Assembly (NCBI RefSeq): GCF_030652775.1
Contig: NZ_JAUSPS010000074.1
Location: 1 to 64,000, forward strand
Direction: 5' to 3'
DNA: 64,000 nt
Source: Acetobacterium sp.
Lineage (GTDB): Bacteria; Bacillota; Clostridia; Eubacteriales; Eubacteriaceae
The translations under genes were made by a program, and so were the position numbers. Shown piece after piece: positions 33,553 to 42,333 of the stretch. The notes under the pieces are model-generated. The model saw nothing but the letters and a program-made list of their open reading frames with translations. It ran no database searches and was not told where the DNA came from. Numbering within the stretch: position 1 is the stretch's first letter; each line of letters begins with the position of its first letter.

Positions 33553-33618
33553 TTGACAAATTGGTGCGAAAACGATATCGTATGAACAAAACATCATATG
33601 AACATATGGTTATTTGAA
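33553..33618 (+). promoter_or_regulatory. Promoter and TATGAA-box operator of the lipoamide dehydrogenase gene
   Basis: TTGACA (33553-33558), 17-bp spacer, TATCGT (33576-33581). TATGAAC occurs at 33581-33587 and again at 33597-33603, 16 bp apart, with a weaker TTTGAA at 33613. The same geometry occurs at 35078 and 37814. Confidence 0.82.
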
Positions 33619-33661
33619 TTGCGTGAATATAAAACTATCTGATAACTAAAAAGGAGAAGTA

Positions 33662-35047
33662 ATGAAAATTACAATTATTGGTGCTGGCCCGGGCGGTTAT
33701 GAAGCCGCTATTATGGCAGCTAAACTAGGTGCAGAAGTGACGGTTGTTGAGAAAAAAGAGGTCGGCGGAACCTGCCTTAATATCGGTTGTATTCCGACCA
33801 AGGCTTTGCTAGCTTCGGCAGATGTTTTGACAACCTCATTGGAAGCCGAAAAGTTTGGCGTTTTCAATGATCATACGACCGTTGATCTAAAGCAAATTAT
33901 TGAACGAAAAGATAAGCTGGTTGCTGGTTTAGTTAAGGGAATCGAATTTCTTTTCGAATCAAACGGCATCAATCTGATTCGCGGGATCGGCAAACTAATT
34001 GATTCAAAAACGGTCGAAGTGAAGTGTAATGATGGCGGGGTTGAAACACTGGTGAGTGATAAAATATTATTGGCGACCGGTTCAGTCCCCGTCTGTCCAG
34101 AAATGTTTCATTATGATGGCGAGAAAGTGATTACCAGTACCGAGGCATTGGCGTTAAAAACGCCGCCTAAATCGATGATTGTTGTTGGGGGTGGCGTCAT
34201 CGGGTGCGAACTGGGGCAGTTTTTCAGTCATCTGGGAACAAAAATAACGATTGTAGAAATGGCTGATCAAATTTTGAGTTCCGAAGACGAGAGTGTTGCA
34301 AAACAATTATTACGACAATTTAAACGGGAAAAAATAAAAGTTTTGACCGCCAATGGTGTTACTGACGTGAAGGTTGAGAACTCCGGAGTGGTGGTAACAT
34401 TAAAAAATGGCGCAATTTTGGAAGCAGAAATGATGCTACTTTCGATTGGGCGATCCAGCTATTCTAAAGGTCTAAATCTGGAAGAATTAGGAATTAAAGT
34501 TGATCTCAAAGGCCAGATTGAAGTCGATGAGACACTGCAAACCAGTGTAAAAGGGATTTATGCCGTAGGGGATCTTATTAATACCCCTTATTTAGCCCAT
34601 GTCGCCTCTAAGGAAGGCATTATCGCCGCCGAAAATATGTTGGGGAAAAATAAAACCGGCATTCATAAAGCGATCCCCAGATGCGTGTATACAGATCCCC
34701 AGGTTGCGGCGGTCGGATTAACCGAAAAAGACGCCCAGCAAAAGGGAATTGTTTATAAAACTGGCAGTTTTGATTTTAGATCGCTGGGAAAAGCCCAAAT
34801 CATCGGGAAAATTCAGGGACAGGTTAAAATTATTGTGGATGAACAAGATGTCATCATCGGCGCTTCGATTATTGGGCCTGAGGCGACTGATCTTTTGGCA
34901 GAGTTAACTATGGCAGTCCACCTTGGGTTAACGGCAGAAGAGCTTGGTGATGTGATCCATCCGCACCCAACGTTGTCCGAAGCCATCATGGAAGCCCTTC
35001 ATGATATTCATGGGATGTCAATTAATAAAGCTTCTTTACGATTTTAA
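33662..35047 (+). CDS. lpdA: Dihydrolipoamide dehydrogenase
   Basis: A 461-residue FAD/NAD disulfide oxidoreductase: FAD motif GAGPGGYEAA, redox disulfide Cys38-Cys43 in GGTCLNIGCIPTK, NAD motif VVGGGVIGCELG, second FAD motif GIYAVGDL, and the catalytic pair HPHPTLSEA. It reoxidises dihydrolipoamide with NAD+ or runs in reverse. No 2-oxoacid dehydrogenase or glycine cleavage genes are adjacent. The lipoyl partner in the window is the DGC-H fusion (29961), and the gene shares operator geometry with arsA and arsD. AAGGAG precedes the ATG. Confidence 0.94.
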   Translation: MKITIIGAGPGGYEAAIMAAKLGAEVTVVEKKEVGGTCLNIGCIPTKALLASADVLTTSLEAEKFGVFNDHTTVDLKQIIERKDKLVAGLVKGIEFLFESNGINLIRGIGKLIDSKTVEVKCNDGGVETLVSDKILLATGSVPVCPEMFHYDGEKVITSTEALALKTPPKSMIVVGGGVIGCELGQFFSHLGTKITIVEMADQILSSEDESVAKQLLRQFKREKIKVLTANGVTDVKVENSGVVVTLKNGAILEAEMMLLSIGRSSYSKGLNLEELGIKVDLKGQIEVDETLQTSVKGIYAVGDLINTPYLAHVASKEGIIAAENMLGKNKTGIHKAIPRCVYTDPQVAAVGLTEKDAQQKGIVYKTGSFDFRSLGKAQIIGKIQGQVKIIVDEQDVIIGASIIGPEATDLLAELTMAVHLGLTAEELGDVIHPHPTLSEAIMEALHDIHGMSINKASLRF

Positions 35048-35077
35048 ACGGCAAATTAAGTAAAGAATAAAAAACAC

Positions 35078-35140
35078 TTGACAAAGTCGCATGAATGAGA
35101 TATCATATGAACATAAAGACATATGAATTTGTGGTCATAT
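35078..35140 (+). promoter_or_regulatory. Promoter and TATGAA-box operator of arsA
   Basis: TTGACA (35078-35083), 17-bp spacer, TATCAT (35101-35106). TATGAAC at 35106 and TATGAAT at 35122 are 16 bp apart, and an inverted TCATAT follows at 35135-35140. Confidence 0.85.
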
Positions 35141-35157
35141 AAGAAAGAAGGATTGTC

Positions 35158-36873
35158 ATGTACAGAAATTTCACACCCGATACTATTAATTTAACTAAAT
35201 ATTTATTTTATACCGGCAAAGGCGGCGTTGGTAAAACTTCCACCGCCTGTGCAACGGCAGTGAGCCTTGCCGATCAGGGGAAGAAAGTATTCCTTGTCAG
35301 CACGGATCCGGCTTCAAATTTACAGGATGTATTTGAAACAGCATTAACCGGACAAGGCGTCCCCATTAAAAACGTGCCTAATTTAATGGTAGCCAACCTG
35401 GATCCCATCGAGGCCGCAGAAGAATATAAGGAATCTGTGGTCGGACCTTATCGAGGAAAATTACCGGACGTGGCGATTGCTAGTATGGAAGAACAACTGG
35501 CGGGATCCTGTACCGTTGAGATTGCCGCATTTAACGAATTTTCTCGATTTATCACCGATGAAAAAATGAACAAAGAATATGATTATATCATCTTTGATAC
35601 TGCCCCCACCGGCCATACTCTGAGAATGCTGCAATTACCTTCAGCCTGGGACAGCTTTATTGATGACAGTACCCATGGGGCTTCCTGTTTGGGGCAGTTA
35701 TCTGGTCTGACCGAACAAAAGAAAATGTATGAAAAAGCCGTACAAACCCTATCTGATGGCGATAAGACAACGTTGATTCTAGTTTCACGACCAGAACCAT
35801 CGCCACTGGCAGAAGCAGCCAGAGCATCTAAGGAATTAAAGGAAATTGGTGTTGAAAATCAAATTCTGATTATCAACGGGGCTCTGGAGAATTTTGATGA
35901 AACAGATGAAATTGCCACAGCTTTCTATAACAAACAAAAAGATGCTGTCAAAAAAATTCCCAACAGCTTAAAGACTCTGGACATTTATACCCTGCCACTG
36001 CGCGCCTACAACGTTGCTGGGGTAGACAATATTCGCCGCTTATTTATTGAAGATGATGTGATTGAAGTGGAAAAAGTTAAGGAAATCAGTGACTTGCCAG
36101 GGTTGGAAAAACTGGTTAAAGATATGTATGATTCAAATAAAAAAGTAATTTTCACCATGGGTAAAGGTGGCGTTGGTAAAACCACCATTGCAGCAGCTAT
36201 TGCACTGGGCTTATCAAAGATGGGCAAGAAGGTTTACCTGACCACCACCGATCCAGCTGGTCATCTGAGTGCATCAACCATGGGTGGTGAAAACATCATC
36301 GTCAGTAATATTGATGAAGCCGAAGAACTGCAAAAATATCGGGATGAAGTCATCGGGAAAGCGAAAGCAGCCAACATGAGTCAAGATGACATAGATTATA
36401 TTATTGAAGATTTGGAATCCCCCTGCACCCAGGAAATTGCCGTATTTAGAGCCTTTGCCGAACAGGTTGAAAAAGCCGAAGATGGGGTGGTTGTGATCGA
36501 TACCGCACCAACTGGTCATACCTTGCTGTTGCTTAACTCAACTGAGAGCTATCACAAAGAAATGGAAAGATCCAATGCGGATATTCCCGATTCAGTCGTT
36601 AATCTCTTGCCGCGTTTGCAAAATCAGGCGGAAACTGAAGTTGTCATTGTAGCGTTGCCAGAAGCAACACCGGTATTTGAAGCACTCCGTTTAGAAGCAG
36701 ATTTAAAACGTGCTGGCATTATGAATAAATGGTGGGTAATGAACGCCAGCCTATTAGCTACCGATACCAAGGATTCGTTCTTACGGGCAAGAGCCAATAA
36801 TGAAGAAAAATGGATTAAACGAATCGCTGAAGATACTAAGGGAAACTATGTGGTTATTCCCTGGAAAAAATAA
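35158..36873 (+). CDS. arsA: ArsA-type metalloid-activated ATPase, two-domain
   Basis: A 571-residue tandem ATPase with P-loops GKGGVGKTS (20-28) and GKGGVGKTT (about 336-344) and two FDTAPTGHTL/IDTAPTGHTL signature motifs. Cys118, Cys177 and Cys423 match the As(III)/Sb(III)-binding trio of Escherichia coli ArsA, which I recall as Cys113, 172 and 422. It would energise arsenite export or act with the ArsD chaperone encoded at 37924. No ArsB or Acr3 pump is in the window; the only candidate membrane partner is the ArsP-like permease at 21400. ATG with AGAAGGA upstream. Confidence 0.94.
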   Translation: MYRNFTPDTINLTKYLFYTGKGGVGKTSTACATAVSLADQGKKVFLVSTDPASNLQDVFETALTGQGVPIKNVPNLMVANLDPIEAAEEYKESVVGPYRGKLPDVAIASMEEQLAGSCTVEIAAFNEFSRFITDEKMNKEYDYIIFDTAPTGHTLRMLQLPSAWDSFIDDSTHGASCLGQLSGLTEQKKMYEKAVQTLSDGDKTTLILVSRPEPSPLAEAARASKELKEIGVENQILIINGALENFDETDEIATAFYNKQKDAVKKIPNSLKTLDIYTLPLRAYNVAGVDNIRRLFIEDDVIEVEKVKEISDLPGLEKLVKDMYDSNKKVIFTMGKGGVGKTTIAAAIALGLSKMGKKVYLTTTDPAGHLSASTMGGENIIVSNIDEAEELQKYRDEVIGKAKAANMSQDDIDYIIEDLESPCTQEIAVFRAFAEQVEKAEDGVVVIDTAPTGHTLLLLNSTESYHKEMERSNADIPDSVVNLLPRLQNQAETEVVIVALPEATPVFEALRLEADLKRAGIMNKWWVMNASLLATDTKDSFLRARANNEEKWIKRIAEDTKGNYVVIPWKK

Positions 36874-36945
36874 ACAAGTCTGTTTCGGCAGATTAAGAAG
36901 AACCAGGTAATTAATTAAAAAATAAAAACGATGAGGAGAAACAAA

Positions 36946-37224
36946 ATGATTATTACAGATGAAGCAAAAGTGGTATTAGAAGAAATGTTGAAAGAAAACG
37001 GTCAAGATGCACTTCAGGCATCCCTGCAACAGGGTTGTTGTGGAACCTCCCTCTACTTTACATTTACTAATAAAAAAGCGGATGATCAACCGGTAATTGT
37101 AAATGGCATTAATGTGCTGATGGAAGGCGAAGCAGTGCTCAAAACAAGTACGGTTACATTAAAAACCGATGATGACGGCAAGTTGGTTGTTGAGGATTCT
37201 GCTCAGGCATCGGGTTGTTGTTAA
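36946..37224 (+). CDS. HesB/IscA-like small protein with CC motifs
   Basis: A 92-residue protein with an IscA/HesB-like beta fold pattern (MIITDEAKVVLEEML...). It has a Gln-Gly-Cys-Cys-Gly motif and ends in GCC, unlike true IscA (one Cys then CxC). The vicinal cysteines suggest As(III) or metal binding rather than Fe-S assembly. It lies 72 nt after arsA, probably in the same transcript. I start at 36946 with AGGAG upstream; an ATG five codons earlier overlaps that site. Confidence 0.7.
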   Translation: MIITDEAKVVLEEMLKENGQDALQASLQQGCCGTSLYFTFTNKKADDQPVIVNGINVLMEGEAVLKTSTVTLKTDDDGKLVVEDSAQASGCC

Positions 37225-37303
37225 TAAAAATCATTGAGTGAGAATGAAATGGTTTTACTGAAAAGTCATTTTATTAAGAAGAGAAAAGATGGTTGGTGAA
37301 AGA

Positions 37304-37333
37304 AAAATGCCTGCCAGAAATGGCAGGCATTTT
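37304..37333. terminator. Terminator between the HesB-like gene and a minus-strand gene
   Basis: AAAATGCCTGCCA-GAAA-TGGCAGGCATTTT: 13-bp perfect stem with a GAAA tetraloop, usable on both strands. Confidence 0.88.
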
Positions 37334-37342
37334 AAAATCTTG

Positions 37343-37669
37343 CTATTTAAACTTAATCGCTTTCATCTGGGTGACAAAAAAATAATCGCCAGCGGAAGAA
37401 ACCATCTCAGACCAGGTTTTATATTTACTGTTTTTCATAACCAGGGAATCAAGCTCAGCTTCGGGTATGGCTTGGAATTCGTCCTCTGTAGCAGCTGAAA
37501 AACCGCCGGAATTCAGGAATAATTCGAAATCATCAAAACTGGTGTATTTTTTAATAAAGGAACGGGTAAGATAGTTTTTTATAATGTTGAATTCACCTTT
37601 TGATGAATTTTCTAAGCGCTCACCAGATGAATGTTCGGTTTTTTTAAGATCATTTTCTTCTAATAACAT
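37343..37669 (-). CDS. Hypothetical protein, 108 residues
   Basis: Not recognised. The sequence is Glu/Ser-rich at the start (residues 1-27), then has hydrophobic-aromatic repeats; there is no Cys, no membrane segment and no signal peptide. It is probably real: a strong ribosome binding site (AAGGAGG, 8 nt before the ATG) and a terminator right after its stop. Orientation is opposite to the ars genes on either side. A possible minus-strand promoter TTGCTT-16-TAATAA lies near 37720-37745. Confidence 0.6.
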   Translation of the reverse strand: MLLEENDLKKTEHSSGERLENSSKGEFNIIKNYLTRSFIKKYTSFDDFELFLNSGGFSAATEDEFQAIPEAELDSLVMKNSKYKTWSEMVSSAGDYFFVTQMKAIKFK

Positions 37670-37813
37670 AACAAGTACCTCCTTGGAAATTTCAGCAGTT
37701 GGCTGTTACTTGCATTATTACAAATTAATCATAATAAAGCAAGTTATTTCTTTAAAATAGCAAAGAAAGAACTATGATGTTTATTGGCATCGATTGATAG
37801 ATAACGCAGAAAC

Positions 37814-37875
37814 TTGACAAGCTAGCAGAAATGGCTTAACATATGAATGGACAGATATATGAAGGGCTGTTCATA
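37814..37875 (+). promoter_or_regulatory. Promoter and TATGAA-box operator of arsD
   Basis: TTGACA (37814-37819), 17-bp spacer, TAACAT (37837-37842). TATGAA at 37842 and 37858, 16 bp apart. TTCATA follows at 37870-37875 as an inverted half. Confidence 0.83.
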
Positions 37876-37923
37876 ATAACTTAGATCTAAAAAATTTAGA
37901 AAAAACGAAATGGAGAATAAGAT

Positions 37924-38313
37924 ATGAGTAAAGTAGAAATTTATGAGCCAGCAATGTGCTGTTCCACTGGTGTTTGCGGACCAGGGGTTGATCAGGAACT
38001 TTTAAGAGTGTCAACTTTTTTAAATGAACTGGCGGGAGAAGGCCGAAAAATCATCCGGTACAATCTTTCCAGCGATCCGATGGCATTTGTTACAAATAAA
38101 GAAGTCAATGATACCATTGCCAACGAAGGAACAGAAGCCCTGCCAATCACCGTTGTGGACGGTGAGATTAGACAAAAGGGTTCTTATCCATCTAATGCAA
38201 GTTTTGCCGAATGGACAGGAATGACAAGAGAAGATATTCTCAAGATGGTTCTTAAAACACAAAAATCATCTTCAAATGGTGGTGGTTGTTCTTGTGGCAG
38301 TGGTTGTTGTTAA
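37924..38313 (+). CDS. arsD: ArsD arsenic metallochaperone
   Basis: A 129-residue protein with the As(III)-binding cysteines Cys12, Cys13 and Cys18 (AMCCSTGVC) at the positions I recall for Escherichia coli ArsD. The C terminus is Gly/Cys-rich and ends CSCGSGCC, giving extra metalloid ligands. ArsD hands As(III) to ArsA. It has its own promoter with the operator geometry shared with arsA and lpdA. TGGAG lies upstream of the ATG. Confidence 0.94.
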   Translation: MSKVEIYEPAMCCSTGVCGPGVDQELLRVSTFLNELAGEGRKIIRYNLSSDPMAFVTNKEVNDTIANEGTEALPITVVDGEIRQKGSYPSNASFAEWTGMTREDILKMVLKTQKSSSNGGGCSCGSGCC

Positions 38314-38322
38314 GATTTAAGC

Positions 38323-38358
38323 AATACTAAAGACGTTGAATGCGTCTTTAGTATTTTT
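38323..38358 (+). terminator. Terminator after arsD
   Basis: AATACTAAAGACG (38323-38335) with CGTCTTTAGTATT (38343-38355), 7-nt loop, then T-run. Confidence 0.9.
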
Positions 38359-38615
38359 TTATAAGGTTTTGGCAAAGAATTCTATTGACTTATTGAAAAA
38401 CATATACAATTGCATTGCGAATCGATACTTTTTCGAGTACACTTAAGACAATCAATCTTCTCGAATGCTGATAATATTAGATGAAGCATCATTAAAAAGG
38501 TTTAAGTCCGGTTAAAATGGATATAAAATAACTTAAAAGGAAAGAGATGATGCTCCTAAGGCATGATCAGGTGGATTGAATTGGGAAAGAAAAACAGAAC
38601 TGAGAGCAGGAAGTC

Positions 38616-39137
38616 ATGTTAGAATTTGCAATCCTTGGTTTTTTATTGAACCGGGATATGACCGGCTATGATATCAAGCAAATGATGGTAATGCGAACCT
38701 CTAATTTTATTGATGCCAGTTTTGGTAGTATCTATCCGATGCTGAAACGACTGGAAAAGGTGGGGCTGATTACTTTTGCAGAAATTGTTGAAGGTAACCG
38801 GTTCAAAAAAATGTATACCATTACGCCCAAGGGTCGGGAACATTTTATCGAATGGCTGCAAACGCCCTGCACATTTTCCCCTTTCAATCTAGAATTTCTG
38901 GCTAAACTGTTTTTTTATAAGCATTTAAAGAAAAATGATGCGATCCTTAATATCGAGCTTTTCAGAGGAACGGTGCAGGACGCCATGGAAAAGCTGTCAG
39001 AAATTGAAAGGACTACCTGTGATGGGATGGATCCCTTTGAATACGCCAGTCTTCAGTTTGGCAGAACCTACTACGAGATGGTTTTAAACTGGCACGAAAA
39101 ACTCATAGATGACTTGAAACGTAATTCGTTGGAATAG
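38616..39137 (+). CDS. PadR-family transcriptional regulator
   Basis: A 173-residue winged-helix regulator: the N terminus LEFAILGFLLNRDMTGYDIKQMM and IYPMLKRLEKVGLITF are PadR signatures, and the C-terminal half is a helical dimer domain. The ligand is unknown. It lies 300 bp after arsD, beyond a terminator. The gap 38359-38615 has a TTGACT box at 38385 but no clear -10 and no TATGAA pair. It could control the lpdA/arsA/arsD promoters, but nothing in the sequence proves it. AGAGCAGGAAG precedes the ATG. Confidence 0.88.
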   Translation: MLEFAILGFLLNRDMTGYDIKQMMVMRTSNFIDASFGSIYPMLKRLEKVGLITFAEIVEGNRFKKMYTITPKGREHFIEWLQTPCTFSPFNLEFLAKLFFYKHLKKNDAILNIELFRGTVQDAMEKLSEIERTTCDGMDPFEYASLQFGRTYYEMVLNWHEKLIDDLKRNSLE

Positions 39138-39150
39138 TACATGTAAAAAT

Positions 39151-39185
39151 AAACCGCACATCTTTTCAGATGTGCGGTTTTTTAG
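39151..39185. terminator. Terminator between padR and the GGDEF/HD-GYP gene
   Basis: AAACCGCACATCT-TTTC-AGATGTGCGGTTT, 13-bp perfect stem with T-tracts on both strands. Confidence 0.9.
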
Positions 39186-41335
39186 AGTTCATTATTATTT
39201 TCTGACATAATCCGAAAAAAAATATCGGCGATTTCTGGATCAAATTGGGTGTATTTACCAGCATTTATTTCCTCAATAGCTGTTTCCGCAGTCAAGGGTT
39301 CTTTGTAAGGGCGACCATAGGTCATGGCGTCATAGGCGTCGGCAACGGCGATGATTCGGGCTGCTAAGGGGATTTCTTCTCCCACTAAGCCTTTGGGATA
39401 ACCTTTGCCGTCATACCGTTCGTGATGGACAAGAATGATATTAGCCAGCGGGGCGTAATCATTGAGGGAACTTAAGATGCTGTAACTGATTTCCGGGTGT
39501 CGTCGGATTTCCAGCCATTCAAAATCACTGAGTTCGTCCGCCTTATCCAGAATCTCGTTACCAATGGCTATTTTTCCGATATCATGCAGGGCACCAGCAG
39601 TCTTTAGCTCATTGATTTCTTCCTTGGTCATTCCCATCGCAGCACCGATCAGGCCGCTGATCCTACTCACCCGTTCGGAGTGTTCCTGCTCGCGGGGAAG
39701 CTTTTCGTAGAGGGTCTTCATAATAAACTGGATCGCCTCGTTTCGGGTGCTGTTGCGTTCAGAAATTTTGTACTGATACATCTTATTCTCGGCAGCCTTG
39801 AACACCTCAGCAATTTCCTCATCGGCAGTGGTTTTTACACCCCAGCCACTGGAAATAGAGACCTGACCTGCTTCTAAATGTTCGTGGTTTAGAGCGGTAT
39901 TAATCCGTTTTGCCAATTCCTTGGCCTCCTGGATCTCAGTTTGGGGGAGCAGAATCACAAATTCATCACCGCCGATGCGGGCGATAATATCATCGCTCCG
40001 GCTGAGCTCCTGCATGGTCTGGGCAACCTTTTTTAACAATCGATCCCCGGCCATGTGTCCGAAGGCATCATTGGTCAGTTTTAATCCGTTGACGTCAAAA
40101 ATAAGCAGGGATAAGGGCAGGTTTCTTGGGGTGTTCAACCGTTTCAGTTCCTCATCGAAATAGCGGCGGTTGTATAGACCAGTGAGGTGATCGTGGAAGC
40201 TCAGGTATTCAATTTGTTCCTGCTTTTCCTTCTTATCTGTAAAATCCCGGAAGACAATCACAACCCCGGTAATATGACCATCAGGATCTCTGATCGGGGC
40301 AGCGCTGTCTTCAACAGGGATCGCTTGGCCGTTTTTGGAAAGCAGAATGGTGTGATTGTTCAGTTCAGTGATTGCGCCAGTCTCCAGTACCCGACTAGCC
40401 GGATTTTCGCAGCTTTCCCCAGTATATTCATCAACCAGACGGAGAACCTGATCCAGCGGTAAACCGTAAGCCTCCTGCTGGCACCATTCGGTCAGATTTT
40501 CGGCGACCTTGTTAATGAGGGTGATACAGCCCCGGGCATCGGTCGAAATGACACCGTCACCAATCGATAACAAGGTGGTTCGTAAGCGCTCTTTTTCGAT
40601 AAAAAGGGACTTCTCCATGCGTTTGCGTTGGCTGATATCGTGGATACTGATCACAAATCTAGGTGATTCGTTATCCTTGAGATAAAAAATCTCGGCCAAA
40701 AACCATCGTTCATCGGCAGGTAGCGGAGACTTATACTCAAAATCCTGCTTTTCTCCGGTTGCATAAGCGGTTTTATAAACTAAAAGCATTTCGTCAGCTA
40801 TATCTTTCGAAAAAACATCGGCAATATGACTTCCGATGATAATATCTTTTGGAATAAAAAGGGTAGCTTCATCATGCACGATAACATTGGTGAAATGATA
40901 ATCGGAACTGACTTCAAAGACAATATCATGGAGAGTCGTAAGTAGCAGATTTTTCTCAGACAGATCCTGTTTTTCCCTGGTTATATCATGAAATAGGGTA
41001 ATAAAATAATTGGTTTCAGGAGAATAGACTTGTACCCGATACCAGCGGTTTAGAAATTGCGAATATTGTTCAAGTTCACCAGTTGTATTATTAAGGGCAA
41101 TTTCACCATAGAAATTGATCCAGTCAAATCCAGAACCCCCAATTCCAGGAAAAATTTCTGTAAATTTTTTTCCGATGATTTCCGCGCCGATCAGACCGGT
41201 TGCTGTTTCAAAGGCTTGATTGACCTCGAGATATTCATAATCCACAGGAACACCATGGGAATCACAAATAATTCGATGATAAGCATAGCCTACATGGAGA
41301 TTTTTGATGATTTCATGATAAAAAATATTTGTCAT
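39182..41335 (-). CDS. PAS-GGDEF-HD-GYP protein (cyclic di-GMP turnover)
   Basis: A 717-residue soluble protein: about three PAS domains (1-380), a GGDEF domain with the intact active site IARIGGDEFVILLP and FDVNGLKLTNDAFGHMAGD, then HD-GYP with HDIGKIAIG, HHERYDGKGYPKG and IIAVADAYDAMTYGRPY. Both synthesis and breakdown motifs look intact, so PAS input may switch direction. I start at the ATG at 41335 (AAGGAGGG upstream). The frame is open 19 codons further back, without a ribosome binding site. It stands alone. Confidence 0.9.
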   Translation of the reverse strand: MTNIFYHEIIKNLHVGYAYHRIICDSHGVPVDYEYLEVNQAFETATGLIGAEIIGKKFTEIFPGIGGSGFDWINFYGEIALNNTTGELEQYSQFLNRWYRVQVYSPETNYFITLFHDITREKQDLSEKNLLLTTLHDIVFEVSSDYHFTNVIVHDEATLFIPKDIIIGSHIADVFSKDIADEMLLVYKTAYATGEKQDFEYKSPLPADERWFLAEIFYLKDNESPRFVISIHDISQRKRMEKSLFIEKERLRTTLLSIGDGVISTDARGCITLINKVAENLTEWCQQEAYGLPLDQVLRLVDEYTGESCENPASRVLETGAITELNNHTILLSKNGQAIPVEDSAAPIRDPDGHITGVVIVFRDFTDKKEKQEQIEYLSFHDHLTGLYNRRYFDEELKRLNTPRNLPLSLLIFDVNGLKLTNDAFGHMAGDRLLKKVAQTMQELSRSDDIIARIGGDEFVILLPQTEIQEAKELAKRINTALNHEHLEAGQVSISSGWGVKTTADEEIAEVFKAAENKMYQYKISERNSTRNEAIQFIMKTLYEKLPREQEHSERVSRISGLIGAAMGMTKEEINELKTAGALHDIGKIAIGNEILDKADELSDFEWLEIRRHPEISYSILSSLNDYAPLANIILVHHERYDGKGYPKGLVGEEIPLAARIIAVADAYDAMTYGRPYKEPLTAETAIEEINAGKYTQFDPEIADIFFRIMSENNNEL

Positions 41336-41559
41336 TATTCCCGCCCTCCTTTGCACAAAAATCATGGTTTTCCTTTTATTTTTAAAATGCATATGTTTGA
41401 TCTGGTGTTTTAATGAATAAAATCTTTGCTGTTATATTACTACTATTATGCATAATTTTAATAAGGAATACAATGATTTATTTGCGAAACATGAATGTAT
41501 GAGAAACGAAAAATAATACCCTTTATACTTTCAGATCGGCTGGTTTTAGTTAGCGGATT

Positions 41560-41826
41560 TTAAGTGTTTTTCCACCGTTTTAAAGTGGGGAAAAAGGTCT
41601 CCATCTCTTTCCTTGCTTCATATTCGTCAATTCCCGGTTTTTCTTTTAAGAGATAGGGAATACTGACTTCGATCATGCGTTCTTTGGTGATTTTAGTTGT
41701 GAATTCACCATTCTTATAACAATCGTCACAATAGTCTCTGCTTTTGGCACCGTTTTTTTCAGTTCCATAGAGTTCATCAGTTTGACCCATGGGTTTTCCG
41801 CAGCTCTGACACAGTTTTTCATTCAT
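41560..41826 (-). CDS. Small zinc-ribbon protein
   Basis: An 88-residue protein with the zinc-ribbon motifs LCQSCGKPMGQ and RDYCDDCYKNGEF (Cys-x2-Cys twice), typical of the putative zinc-ribbon family common in Firmicutes (PF12674-like). Function unknown. I start at the ATG at 41826 with AGGAG upstream. It lies between the GGDEF/HD-GYP gene and a long AT-rich gap. Confidence 0.78.
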   Translation of the reverse strand: MNEKLCQSCGKPMGQTDELYGTEKNGAKSRDYCDDCYKNGEFTTKITKERMIEVSIPYLLKEKPGIDEYEARKEMETFFPTLKRWKNT

Positions 41827-42130
41827 CGTGCATCTCCTATTCATTGTTTCAAAATAAAGGGTTCAAAATTGAGGTTAAAAATTTGGTATGCGTTTTTTCG
41901 GTGAATTCATTATATCAGAATGTTAGTGCTGATGAAAGTGCAACGGAAAATCGATGTTTCTTAGGATAAAATTATAAAATAAAAGTATATTATAGTATAA
42001 AGAGTTGTACTTAAATATAAAATTAAGTGTTGAAAAAATAAAAAACGGTGTAATAACAAAGTAAATAGCATAAAAACAACGATTACAATAAGCGAAAAAT
42101 AGTATAATATTGAAAATATACTAAAAACGG

Positions 42131-42159
42131 TTGACAGACTTAATGAATACGAGTACAAT
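42131..42159 (+). promoter_or_regulatory. Promoter of the methyltransferase pair
   Basis: TTGACA (42131-42136), 17-bp spacer, TACAAT (42154-42159). The gap 41827-42333 (507 bp) holds this promoter and a leader of about 165 nt. The first 300 bp are very AT-rich without a gene. I see no known riboswitch in the leader. Confidence 0.8.
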
Positions 42160-42333
42160 TAAATTGAAAATAGAAGATAAATTACAATATTGCTTACGTT
42201 TTCGTCACAAATCCTCAGAGTTCTGTTGAATGAGTTGCTGCTCAGATTTAAATAAGGTAATCGAGATGCTGATTGTCAGGCTCGCAGCACTTCGCAATTA
42301 CTTAAGATTATATATTTAAGGAGATTGATAAAG

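Noticed and set aside
42160-42333. A cobalamin riboswitch before the methyltransferase pair
   Set aside because: The leader is too short and lacks the conserved B12-box bases I would expect.
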